A program made the position numbers and the translations under genes. The notes below the pieces were generated by a model, which searched no databases, was not told the origin of the DNA, and was given only the letters and a program-made list of their open reading frames with translations. Below are positions 42,220-50,112 of a stretch of DNA of 64,000 nt, piece by piece (position 1 is the stretch's first letter; each line of letters opens with the position of its first letter). Source of the DNA: Nocardia bovistercoris (lineage in GTDB: Bacteria > Actinomycetota > Actinomycetes > Mycobacteriales > Mycobacteriaceae); contig NZ_JADMLG010000010.1 in NCBI RefSeq assembly GCF_015674855.1, positions 62,001-126,000 of the forward strand, read 5' to 3'.

Positions 42220-43611
42220 ATGCGAACGACAGTGTTACGTGGCGGCGATCTCGTCGACGGCACGGGAGCGCCGCCGCGACCGATGGTCGACATCGTGATC
42301 GAAGGCGACACCGTCCGCTCGATCCTGCCGAGCGCACCGCGACCGGCATACGGCACCGTGGACGAGATTCTCGACGCCCGAGGACTTCTCGTGATTCCGG
42401 GTCTGATCAACAACCACACCCATGGCACCGCGTACGGACCGCTGTTCCCCAGCGCGCACGAAGGACTCCCATCCGAGCGGGTGCGCGCGAACCTCGACCG
42501 GCACCTGCTCGAAGGCACGACCACCGTGCTGTGCGTCGACGGCTTCGTCACCGCCGAGGCCGCCGCGCGCACCGCCGACGACCATCCGATGCGCGTGCGG
42601 CTCGCCTCCTGCAACACGCCCGCGTGCCTGCGAGCGGCGTCGATCGCGGACGGCGCCGGTCTCACCGAGGAGATTCGCGCCTTCACCGCGCACCGGGCGC
42701 TCGCCGCGGGCGCCGTCGCGCTGGGGGAGATCGGCGCGGGCCACACCCTCGGCGGCGGCGGAGCGAGCTACCTGTACATCCCGGCGGAAGTGTCGCGCCG
42801 CACCGGAAAGACGATCACGCCCCGCCAAGCCGACGCAATCAAGATCGCGGTGCTCGGCCGCCACATCTCGAGCTCCTCGTTCGACCGGGACGCGGTCGAG
42901 GAAGCCCTCGTCGGCGCGGGGCTCGCCGAGCATCTGTCCGTCACGCAGGCGCGTGCTCTCGTCTCGGAAATAGTGTTGCCCGCCTTCGATATCGCGCTCG
43001 ACGGCTTGACCGAGGCCGCCGACTACGCGCGCCGCGCCGACGTGCCGGTACTCGTGCACAACGCGGCCGCGTCGATGTCGCAGGTCGCCGCCATCGCCGC
43101 AACCGATGTTCGGCTCATCGCGGGCCATTCCAACCACGCGAGCTTCGACCCGCGCGAAGCGCTGCGCCACGCCGAACGCCTCAAGGAACTCGGCGCGACC
43201 GTGGACGTGTCGACCTTCGACACCTTCGGCGCGCGGCGGCTCACCACCGGACCCGAACTGCTCTACGCGATGCTGCGCGACGGCCTCATCGACACGATCT
43301 CCACCGATTACGCGGGCGGGCATCACGATCCGATCCTGCTCGCCGTCGAACGCGCCACCGAAGCCGGTGTCGTGCGGCTGCCCGAGGCGATCGCGATGGC
43401 CACGGCCAATGTCGCGGACGCCGTCCCCGGACTCGCACCGCGCCGCGGTCGCGTCACACCCGGTGCGGTGGCCGATATCGTGGTCACGGACCCGGCGCGG
43501 CTCTCGCAGGTCGACACGGTGCTCATCGGCGGTGCGATCGTGGTCAGCGGGGGTCGGCGGGTGACGGCTGTGGAAAGGGCGGAAGTCGTTGAAGCGTACG
43601 ACGATCGGTGA
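42220..43611 (+). CDS. D-aminoacylase-like amidohydrolase
   Basis: 463 residues of the amidohydrolase superfamily. The metal pair is H66-x-H68 (INNHTHG), later histidines occur in AGHSNHAS, and the catalytic aspartate in STDYAGGHHDP. The C-terminus returns to the small beta domain (PGAVADIVVTDPARL). It best resembles N-acyl-D-amino-acid deacylases, dihydroorotase/allantoinase-like hydrolases being the alternative. It follows the amino-acid oxidase by eight bases and overlaps the LacI gene by 23 bases, so the three form one operon for an acylated or cyclic amino-acid derivative. Confidence 0.82.
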   Translation: MRTTVLRGGDLVDGTGAPPRPMVDIVIEGDTVRSILPSAPRPAYGTVDEILDARGLLVIPGLINNHTHGTAYGPLFPSAHEGLPSERVRANLDRHLLEGTTTVLCVDGFVTAEAAARTADDHPMRVRLASCNTPACLRAASIADGAGLTEEIRAFTAHRALAAGAVALGEIGAGHTLGGGGASYLYIPAEVSRRTGKTITPRQADAIKIAVLGRHISSSSFDRDAVEEALVGAGLAEHLSVTQARALVSEIVLPAFDIALDGLTEAADYARRADVPVLVHNAAASMSQVAAIAATDVRLIAGHSNHASFDPREALRHAERLKELGATVDVSTFDTFGARRLTTGPELLYAMLRDGLIDTISTDYAGGHHDPILLAVERATEAGVVRLPEAIAMATANVADAVPGLAPRRGRVTPGAVADIVVTDPARLSQVDTVLIGGAIVVSGGRRVTAVERAEVVEAYDDR

Positions 43612-44593
43612 TGTGGCGGCCGCCGCGGGCGTCTCGGTGGCCACGGTGTCGCGGGTGCTCAACGGCGGCAATGTCAAAGAGGCAACGGCTGGGCGCGTGT
43701 GGGAGGCGGCCAACCGGCTCGAGTACACGCCGAACGCGCTCACCAAGAGCATCTTCGCGGGCCGCTCCACCACCATCGGCGTCGTGGTGCGGGACCTCGC
43801 CTCCCCGTTCTACCTCGACATGATGCGCGGCATCGACGAGATCGCCGCCGCCGACAACGCTCTGGTCATGTTCGCCAACGCTTTTCGCCGCGTCGACCGC
43901 GAGATCGCCCAGGTGCGGATGATGGACGAGCAGCGCGTGCGCGGGCTGGTCGTCACCACCGGCGCCGCCACCGACGACCGGACCCGCCGCATGGCCGAAC
44001 GCGGTACTCCCTGCGTCGTCATGGCGCGATCGATCCCCGCCCCGCCGCCCCGCCTGCACACCGTCGCCCTCGACGATCTCGCCGCGGGCCGCCTGATGGC
44101 CGCGCACGCGGTGTCGTGCGGGCGGCGGTCGGTCGCGGTGCTCGCATCGGGCGCCCGTCCGTCCCAGCTCGCACGCATCGAAGGACTGCGCGGGGGGCTC
44201 GCCGAGGCCGGTGCGGCGCTACCCGAGCACGCCGTGGCCTCGGCCGCCGTTCCCGCCGACGTCGACGGCGCGGTCGCGACATTGCTCGAGCGTGTCCACG
44301 CCGTCGACCTGCTCGTGTGCCTGACCGGCCGCCTCACCGTCGCCGCCCACACGGCGCTCACGGTTCGCGACATCGACATACCCGCGGACATCGGACTCCT
44401 GGCGATGGACGACTTCCCGTGGGCGCCAACCCTCGGCATTACCGTGATCGCGCAGCCGCCCTACGAAATGGGAAGGCGGGCAGCAGAACTCATCATCGAG
44501 AACCCTGATCGGTCGGTGCGCACGATCTTCGAACCGGAACTCGTCGCGCGCGCCTCCTGCGGTGAGCGCTCGACCGGTGATGCCGCGCTGTAG
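43589..44593 (+). CDS. LacI-family transcriptional regulator
   Basis: 334 residues. The LacI helix-turn-helix is IGDVAAAAGVSVATVSRVLN at residues 6-25, followed by the hinge and a periplasmic-binding-protein-like effector domain (TIGVVVRDLASPFYLDMMRGIDE). The start is a TTG inside the 3' end of the amidohydrolase, accepted because the family begins exactly there. It is co-transcribed with the oxidase and hydrolase it probably controls, binding the palindrome at 40881-40896. The inducer is likely an intermediate of that pathway. Confidence 0.88.
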   Translation: MKRTTIGDVAAAAGVSVATVSRVLNGGNVKEATAGRVWEAANRLEYTPNALTKSIFAGRSTTIGVVVRDLASPFYLDMMRGIDEIAAADNALVMFANAFRRVDREIAQVRMMDEQRVRGLVVTTGAATDDRTRRMAERGTPCVVMARSIPAPPPRLHTVALDDLAAGRLMAAHAVSCGRRSVAVLASGARPSQLARIEGLRGGLAEAGAALPEHAVASAAVPADVDGAVATLLERVHAVDLLVCLTGRLTVAAHTALTVRDIDIPADIGLLAMDDFPWAPTLGITVIAQPPYEMGRRAAELIIENPDRSVRTIFEPELVARASCGERSTGDAAL

Positions 44594-44753
44594 GTGGGGT
44601 CGTGAGTGGGGGGCGTGTCGTGATCCGAGGTGGTTTCGCCCGCGGCAGGCATCGGCCCGGTGCCGCGGCGGCGGTGTCGAGCTGTTGTCGACGGCGTCGA
44701 GCACCCGTGAAATTCGGTGGCTCGGTGCGCCCCGACCCTTCTACAGTGCGCTC

Positions 44754-45818
44754 ATGGCCAATGAGGTGCACGGCACTCATCATCCGCGTTTCGCTCCGGT
44801 CGTCCGCGCGCTCGAGGAGTCGCTGCGCACCGTCGACGTGGGCGCCGCCGTCGCGGTGTTCATCGACGGTGAACCCGTGGTCGACATCTGGGGCGGGCAC
44901 ACCGACGCCGACCGGACCATCCCGTGGCGGTCCGACACCATCGTCAACGTGTTCTCCACGACCAAGACGATGGTCGCCGTGTGCGCGCTGATCCTCGCCG
45001 ACCGGGGCGATCTCGATCTGAACGCCCCGGTCGCCACCTACTGGCCCGAGTTCGCCGCCGCGGGCAAAGACGGTGTGCTGGTACGACATCTGCTCGGCCA
45101 CGCCGCGGGCCTACCCGCCTGGGACACCCCCGTCACCGCCGCCGACCTCTATTCCTGGCCCACGGTCACCACCCGCTTGGCCGAACAGACCCCGAGCTGG
45201 GAGCCGGGCACCGCGGGCGGATACCACGCCCTCACCTACGGCTACCTCGTCGGCGAGGTGATCGCCCGAGTCACCGGCCGCAGCGTCGGCGAGTTCTTCG
45301 CCGAGGAGGTCGCCGCACCCCTCGGCGCCGACTTCCACATCGGCCTGCCCGCAGAACACGACCACCGCGTCGCCACCCTCGTCCCCGACCCGAAAGGCGA
45401 CCGCCCCGAAGGATTCCCGGTCGGCGTCTCCGACGCCAACACCCTCGCCTGGCGCCGCGCCCAGATCCCCGCCGTCAACGGTCACGGCAACGCCCGAGCG
45501 GTGGCGACCATCCAATCCCTGCTGGTCTGCGGCGGATCCGTGGGCGGGGTCCGCCTGCTGTCCCCCGAAGGCTGCGCCCGAGTATTCGACGAACAGTCCC
45601 GCGGCGAAGACCGCATCCTCGGCCGCCCGATCCGCTGGGGACTCGGCTACAGCCTCGAAGGAAACACCTTCACCTGGGGTGGTTGGGGCGGCTCCCTGGC
45701 CTTCAACGACCTCGACCACCGAATGTCGTTCTCCTACGTCATGAACCAGATGCTCTGGGAAGACGGCTACGCCCGCTCCATCGCCCTCCTGATGTCCGCC
45801 TACGAATCCCTCACCTAG
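44754..45818 (+). CDS. Serine hydrolase, class C beta-lactamase / EstB type
   Basis: 354 residues. The catalytic S68-x-x-K71 lies in FSTTKTM, the tyrosine motif is GYHALTYGYL near 157, and WGGWGGS fills the place of the third (KTG) box. This is the esterase branch of the family, cytoplasmic and without a signal peptide, and it usually hydrolyses esters or amides rather than beta-lactam drugs. It is 160 bases downstream of the LacI gene on the same strand. No clear ribosome-binding site precedes the ATG. Confidence 0.87.
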   Translation: MANEVHGTHHPRFAPVVRALEESLRTVDVGAAVAVFIDGEPVVDIWGGHTDADRTIPWRSDTIVNVFSTTKTMVAVCALILADRGDLDLNAPVATYWPEFAAAGKDGVLVRHLLGHAAGLPAWDTPVTAADLYSWPTVTTRLAEQTPSWEPGTAGGYHALTYGYLVGEVIARVTGRSVGEFFAEEVAAPLGADFHIGLPAEHDHRVATLVPDPKGDRPEGFPVGVSDANTLAWRRAQIPAVNGHGNARAVATIQSLLVCGGSVGGVRLLSPEGCARVFDEQSRGEDRILGRPIRWGLGYSLEGNTFTWGGWGGSLAFNDLDHRMSFSYVMNQMLWEDGYARSIALLMSAYESLT

Positions 45819-45961
45819 CCCTCAGCCGTCTGCCCACTCCGGACGCAACCCGAAATCGACCGGGAGCCGTGCGACCACCGACGGTGGCCGATCGCGCTGT
45901 TCGCGCTCACGACATGCATCGGCCTCGGCGAACATTCGTCGGGGCGGCGTCCGTCTCGGCG

Positions 45962-46492
45962 TCAGCACGGTCCGGAGGCCGCGTGACGGATCCGCCGGGC
46001 GAGGTCGGCTGCGTCGACGGGCTTCGCGGTGTCGACGGGAACAACCGGTGCGAGCCCGAGCGGCGCCGCCCGTTCGGCCCATGCGTCCCAATCCTCGGCC
46101 AACCGTTGCTCGTCGCGGTGCAGCGGGGACCGGCGTCGGTCGCGGTAGCGGTCCCGGGCGATCGCCACCGGAACGTCGCACCAGACCTCCGCGACACGGT
46201 CGGCTCCGCCGCGCGCGATTCCGGCCCTGGCGAATTCCAGGTCGCGCGGCGCGAACCACCACGAATCGATGAGCACGTCGCCGGTCGACGCGCCCGCCAT
46301 CGCCCAGACGGTGTCCATCGCGATGCCGCCGAGCCAGGGCAGGGCGTCGGCGTCGTCGAGGCAGTCCGCCAGCGCTTCCTTGACCGCGTCCTTCGACAGC
46401 AACCGAGCACCCAACGCCGGTGCGAGCGAGCGGCCGAGTGTGGTTTTGCCCGCCCCGGGCAGGCCGTTGATCAGGACCAGCAGTTTGCTCAT
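45962..46492 (-). CDS. Small P-loop kinase-like ATPase (AAA_33 type)
   Basis: 176 residues. Walker A GLPGAGKTT is at residues 10-18, followed by a short nucleoside-kinase-like body with RDRYRDRRRS (a lid-type arginine cluster) and a C-terminal VVPVDTAKPVDAADLARRI strand-helix. It resembles small phosphotransferases or zeta-toxin-like kinases. The phosphate acceptor is unknown. It is third in an operon with the MerR-VOC fusion and a VOC protein, seven bases after the latter. I used ATG 46492, which starts right before the P-loop. Confidence 0.75.
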   Translation of the reverse strand: MSKLLVLINGLPGAGKTTLGRSLAPALGARLLSKDAVKEALADCLDDADALPWLGGIAMDTVWAMAGASTGDVLIDSWWFAPRDLEFARAGIARGGADRVAEVWCDVPVAIARDRYRDRRRSPLHRDEQRLAEDWDAWAERAAPLGLAPVVPVDTAKPVDAADLARRIRHAASGPC

Positions 46493-46499
46493 CGGATCG

Positions 46500-46892
46500 C
46501 TACCGTTGCCGCACAGGGGCATCGAGGAACCAGCGGTGACCGAAGGGGTCCACGAATACCGCGACTCGGCCCGCGGGTGGGCTGTCCTCGGGGCCGCGCG
46601 TCATCTCGATGCCGTTGGCGAGCACGCGCGCCGCGGCCGCGTCGCAGTCCTCGACGGTGAGGTGCAGCGAGACCGCGGCGCCGCGGGCGAGGTCGGGAGC
46701 CTCGACGCCGATCTCGGGATGCTCGTCGCTCATCATCCAGCGGGCGCCCGCCACCCGGAGCTCGCAGTGCCCGACGCGGCCGTCGGGCATCACGATCGGG
46801 TCGTGGGCGATTTCGGCGCCGAGCGCCGAGATGTACCAGTCGATCGCGGCGTGGGCGTCGGCCACGGCCAGGTACGGGGTGATCTCACTCAT
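46500..46892 (-). CDS. VOC-family (glyoxalase-like) protein
   Basis: 130 residues in one VOC domain: ITPYLAVADAHAAIDWYISALGAE opens, H42 in VGHCEL is a possible metal ligand, and FVDPFGHRWFLD is a typical ending. PhnB-like members of this length are often annotated as resistance or glyoxalase proteins. The reaction here is unknown. Its start overlaps the end of the MerR-VOC gene by eight bases. GGGAGATA precedes ATG. Confidence 0.82.
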   Translation of the reverse strand: MSEITPYLAVADAHAAIDWYISALGAEIAHDPIVMPDGRVGHCELRVAGARWMMSDEHPEIGVEAPDLARGAAVSLHLTVEDCDAAAARVLANGIEMTRGPEDSPPAGRVAVFVDPFGHRWFLDAPVRQR

Positions 46893-47688
46893 CGGTATCT
46901 CCCTGCGGGGTGGAGGAAATGGGGGTTTGGAACGACCAGAGGTGCCCCTCCAGGTCGCGTGCGGAGTACTCGCGGAACCCGTAGGGCTGGTCGACGGGCG
47001 GGTAGTCGACCGAGGCGCCGGTCGCGGCGACCCGCTCGTGGTGGGCGTCGACGTCGTCGACCGCGACCGCGAGGGACGCCGTCAAGGCGCCGCCGGTGGC
47101 CAGCGGCGAAAGCAATCGGTGCTCGGGGGCTTCCCGGTGCAGCCAGATGACGCCGTCGCCGACGTGCACCTCGCCGTGCACCACACGACCGGACTCGTCG
47201 TAGGTGAGGCCGCCCGGCGCGAATCCGAAGACCTCGACCAGCCACGTGTGCGCGCCCACGAGGTCGCGGTAGACGAGCAGGGTGATCCGGCGGGTCGGCA
47301 CCTGCTCCGCACCGGCGAGTCCGGCGAGCAGGTCGAGCAGCGCGGAGTCCGCCGGGGCATTGCCGGACAGCAGGCGGTCCTCGACGGCGCGCACGCGTTC
47401 GCGCTGGCGGGCTAGCACGGCCAGCCTGGCGTCGAGTTCGGCGAGGTGGCGCCGGGTGAGCGACGCGAGGTCCCCGGCCGCCGGGTCGACCTCGGCGAGC
47501 GGTGTGCCGAGGTCGCGCAGCAGCCGCACCCGGTAGAGCCGGTCCAGTGCCGCACTGTCGTACCGGCGGCGGCTGCCGCTGTCTCGGCCCGGCGTGACCA
47601 GCCCGAGTTCTTCGTAGTAGCGCAGTGTGCGCTCGGTGAGGCCGGTGCGGCGCGCGACCTCGCCGATCGTGAGCTCGTTGTCTGTCAC
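46885..47688 (-). CDS. MerR regulator fused to a VOC domain
   Basis: 267 residues in two parts. Residues 5-75 are a MerR-type winged helix (LTIGEVARRTGLTERTLRYYEELGL). Residues 76-125 form the dimer coiled coil. Residues 132-258 are a full VOC domain with VGDGVIWLHREAPEH and the ending YSARDLEGHLWSFQTP, so the effector-binding part is an enzyme-like fold that may sense or trap an electrophile. The GTG start lies at or one base from the start expected from a MerR-type promoter (47696-47726), suggesting a leaderless mRNA. It overlaps the VOC gene by eight bases. Confidence 0.86.
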   Translation of the reverse strand: MTDNELTIGEVARRTGLTERTLRYYEELGLVTPGRDSGSRRRYDSAALDRLYRVRLLRDLGTPLAEVDPAAGDLASLTRRHLAELDARLAVLARQRERVRAVEDRLLSGNAPADSALLDLLAGLAGAEQVPTRRITLLVYRDLVGAHTWLVEVFGFAPGGLTYDESGRVVHGEVHVGDGVIWLHREAPEHRLLSPLATGGALTASLAVAVDDVDAHHERVAATGASVDYPPVDQPYGFREYSARDLEGHLWSFQTPISSTPQGDTDE

Positions 47689-47695
47689 ATCGGTG

Positions 47696-47726
47696 ACGCT
47701 AGAACCTCACGTCACGTCAGGTGCAA
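47696..47726 (-). promoter_or_regulatory. MerR-type promoter with 19-base spacer and dyad
   Basis: On the minus strand the -35 TTGCAC (47721-47726) and -10 TAGCGT (47696-47701) are 19 bases apart, the over-long spacing typical of MerR-activated promoters. The spacer carries the dyad ACCTnACGTnACGTnAGGT (47704-47722). The promoter overlaps the last bases of the NADAR gene. Confidence 0.75.
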
Positions 47727-48333
47727 GTTCCGCCGCACGGACCGGCGATCGACCTGCCTCGGACTCGGGGCGTCGGGCGGCGGACGCGCGCAGCGCGGTC
47801 CTGGTCCGCATCAGCGCGAATCCGAGCAGGTTCGTTCCCGGCCACCGTCGCGGGTCCTGCGCCACGGGATCGTCGGCCGCCGCCCCGATGCCCCAGATCC
47901 GGTCCACCGGACTCGCCTCGACCACCACGCGGTCGCCGGTGCGCAGCAGATAGTCGCCCAATTCGGGATGCTGCCCGAACTTCGCGGTATTTCCCGCGAC
48001 CACGATATCGAAACGATGTGCGCACCAGAGCGATTCATCGTAGTCGCGGACTTCGCGACCGATCTCCTTCGCCCGCTTCGGGTGTCGAGCCGCCAATACC
48101 CGCCCTGCGGCGTCCTCGTCGCCGAACAGCATGGCCTTGCGCCACATCATGTAGTGCTCGGCGGTGGCGAAGGTGTTTCCGTCCGCCGTGAATTCGACAG
48201 GCCACCACTGGCTGAGGCATCCCTGCCCGACGCTGCCGTCGCGCTGCGGTCGATGCCCCCAGAAGTACAGGTACTTCACCGACGCTCCCGCGTCGAGAAG
48301 CGCCACCAATTCCTCGACCGAACTCGCATCCAT
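47707..48333 (-). CDS. NADAR-domain (DUF1768, YbiA-like) protein
   Basis: 208 residues. YFWGHRPQRDGSVGQGCLSQWW, the TFATAEHYMMWRKAMLFGDEDAA helix and the later GTNLLGFALMRTR are the standard NADAR strings. Known members cleave N-glycosidic bonds in riboflavin intermediates or remove ADP-ribose from nucleic acid. Which applies here is not visible. The 40-residue Arg/Ala-rich tail is outside the domain, and the operator of the MerR-VOC gene overlaps its last codons. Weak ribosome-binding site, start chosen at the domain edge. Confidence 0.85.
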   Translation of the reverse strand: MDASSVEELVALLDAGASVKYLYFWGHRPQRDGSVGQGCLSQWWPVEFTADGNTFATAEHYMMWRKAMLFGDEDAAGRVLAARHPKRAKEIGREVRDYDESLWCAHRFDIVVAGNTAKFGQHPELGDYLLRTGDRVVVEASPVDRIWGIGAAADDPVAQDPRRWPGTNLLGFALMRTRTALRASAARRPESEAGRSPVRAAELAPDVT

Positions 48334-48834
48334 GCCGACAGTCTGCCGTATCCGGCCGCGCCGCCGCTGCCGGATTTCGTCCGAGCCACTTGTCGCGGAT
48401 GCCGCTTCCGTTGATCCGTCAAGTGTGCGTAGCATTCGCCCCGCAGGCGACTCTTTCGGTGAATCACGTTGGCTTACAATGACTGTAGTCGGAGATGATG
48501 GTTCCCGTCCGGCACTGCGGGGAAGCCCGTAGGATACCGACCGGACTCCCGGCCATCCCCGCCGAGGAGTGCACGATACGCGCCGTCGTGATCCACGTCG
48601 GGCGATTCCCGGTGCGACGGAAAGATGCCACGCGCCGGGCTGATTCGGAATTCGAACATGGGAGTTGTTGCTGTACAGGTATTCACACACTCGGGCCGTC
48701 CAGTTCCACGGACCGGGACGTTCTACCGATCCCGTGCGGGCGCGAGGCGATGGATCGGATCGCCTACGCACGACCTCGGGTCGCGGGGGATCGATACGTT
48801 CGCGGGGGGATGGCGGTCACGTGGAGGTTTCTCG
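48334..48834. other. Intergenic region upstream of the P450 pair
   Basis: About 500 bases with no convincing gene. An AT-richer patch at 48465-48495 (TTGGCTTACAATGAC) is the most promoter-like part. The GGAGG near 48823 belongs to the P450 start. None of the sensor-kinase, roadblock, DUF742 or GTPase genes that often precede such P450 pairs is present. Confidence 0.55.
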
Positions 48835-50112
48835 GTGACGGAATCGGTTTTCGCACGCGGCGGCGGAGCGCCGACGGGCGCGGACAACTCGCGGGTGTCG
48901 TTGTATTCGGAGCGGTTCGCCGCCGCACCCCACGACGCCTACCGCAGTATGCGCGAGGTGTACGGCTCGCTCGTGCCGGTGTGGCTGGCGCCGGGAGTAC
49001 CGGCGACGCTGGTCGTCGGATGGCGCGCCGCGGTGCGAATCCTCAACGACCCGGCGCATTTTCCGGCCGATCCGGCCCGGTGGGAGTCCACGGCGCGGAC
49101 CGACAGCCCCGTGTTCGAGGTGTTGCGCGGACGGCGCAACGCGTTGCGGTGTGCGGGCGCCGAACACGCGCGCTACCGGGCGACGATCAAGTCGGCCCTC
49201 GACGAAACCGATCGGTTCAAGGTGGAGTCGACCGTCGACCGCATCGCCGAGGACCTGGTGAACGGTTTCTGTGCGGACGGCAGCGCGGACCTGCGCGCCC
49301 AGTTCGCCTTTCCACTGACCGTTCGGGTGATGTGCGAGCTACTCGGACTCACCCCCGACCGCGCGCATCAGGTGTGGGCGGAGATGGCCGCCATGATGGA
49401 CGGCGTTCCCGAGGCGGGAGCGCGGTTCGGTGCGGCGCTGTACGAGGTGGTCACCAGCAAACGCGCCGCACCGAGCGCGGACATGATGTCGCGGCTGATC
49501 ACGCACGAGCAGAAACTCGACGACATCGAGGTGGTCGAGCAGACCGCGCTGCTGCTTGGACCTGGCACCGAGCCGACCTGCAACCTGATCATCAACGCGG
49601 TGCTGCTGTCCATGACCGACGACCGGTTCGCCGGTGGGTTGCACGGTGGTTCCCTGGCGACCAGGGACGCGATCGACGAGGTCTTGTTCGCCGACACCCC
49701 GCTGCCGAATTTCTGTATCACGTATCCGCGCCAGCCCCAGTTGATCGATGAGGTGTGGCTGCCCGCCGATCAGCCGGTGGTGATCAGCATGGCCGCGTGC
49801 AACACCGACCCGACGATGGCTCCAGCGCGCGGTCCGGACGAAGTCGGCCGGTGGGGCAACAGGTCCCACCTGTCCTGGGGTGCGGGTCCGCACGCGTGCC
49901 CGGCGCAGGACATCGCGGGGATCATCGTGCACCGCGCCATCGATCAGCTGTTCGACGCGTTGCCCGATCTCCGTCTCGCGGACGGGGAATCGCCCCGGTG
50001 GCGGCCGGGACCGTTCCACCGGGCCGTGGAATCGTTGCCGGTCGTCTTCCCACCCGGCCCGCCGACGCATCCGGTTTCGCGGCAACCGATCCCAGAGGAG
50101 GTCCACCCATGA
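48835..50112 (+). CDS. Cytochrome P450 lacking the ExxR motif (CYP157-like)
   Basis: 425 residues. The heme ligand is C355 in LSWGAGPHACP. The I-helix motif is GPGTEPT at 242-248 instead of AGxDT, and the K-helix has E282-V-L-F285, so the arginine of the otherwise nearly invariant ExxR is replaced by phenylalanine. Streptomyces CYP157 proteins share this loss and are paired with CYP154 proteins in conservon operons, as this gene is with the next one (ATGA overlap). It may be a catalyst with altered chemistry or a structural partner. GTG start with GGAGG upstream. Confidence 0.87.
   Translation: MTESVFARGGGAPTGADNSRVSLYSERFAAAPHDAYRSMREVYGSLVPVWLAPGVPATLVVGWRAAVRILNDPAHFPADPARWESTARTDSPVFEVLRGRRNALRCAGAEHARYRATIKSALDETDRFKVESTVDRIAEDLVNGFCADGSADLRAQFAFPLTVRVMCELLGLTPDRAHQVWAEMAAMMDGVPEAGARFGAALYEVVTSKRAAPSADMMSRLITHEQKLDDIEVVEQTALLLGPGTEPTCNLIINAVLLSMTDDRFAGGLHGGSLATRDAIDEVLFADTPLPNFCITYPRQPQLIDEVWLPADQPVVISMAACNTDPTMAPARGPDEVGRWGNRSHLSWGAGPHACPAQDIAGIIVHRAIDQLFDALPDLRLADGESPRWRPGPFHRAVESLPVVFPPGPPTHPVSRQPIPEEVHP

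Noticed and set aside
44754..45818. Beta-lactam resistance gene
   Set aside because: The STTK motif fits the esterase branch, there is no signal peptide, and the KTG box is replaced by WGGWGGS.
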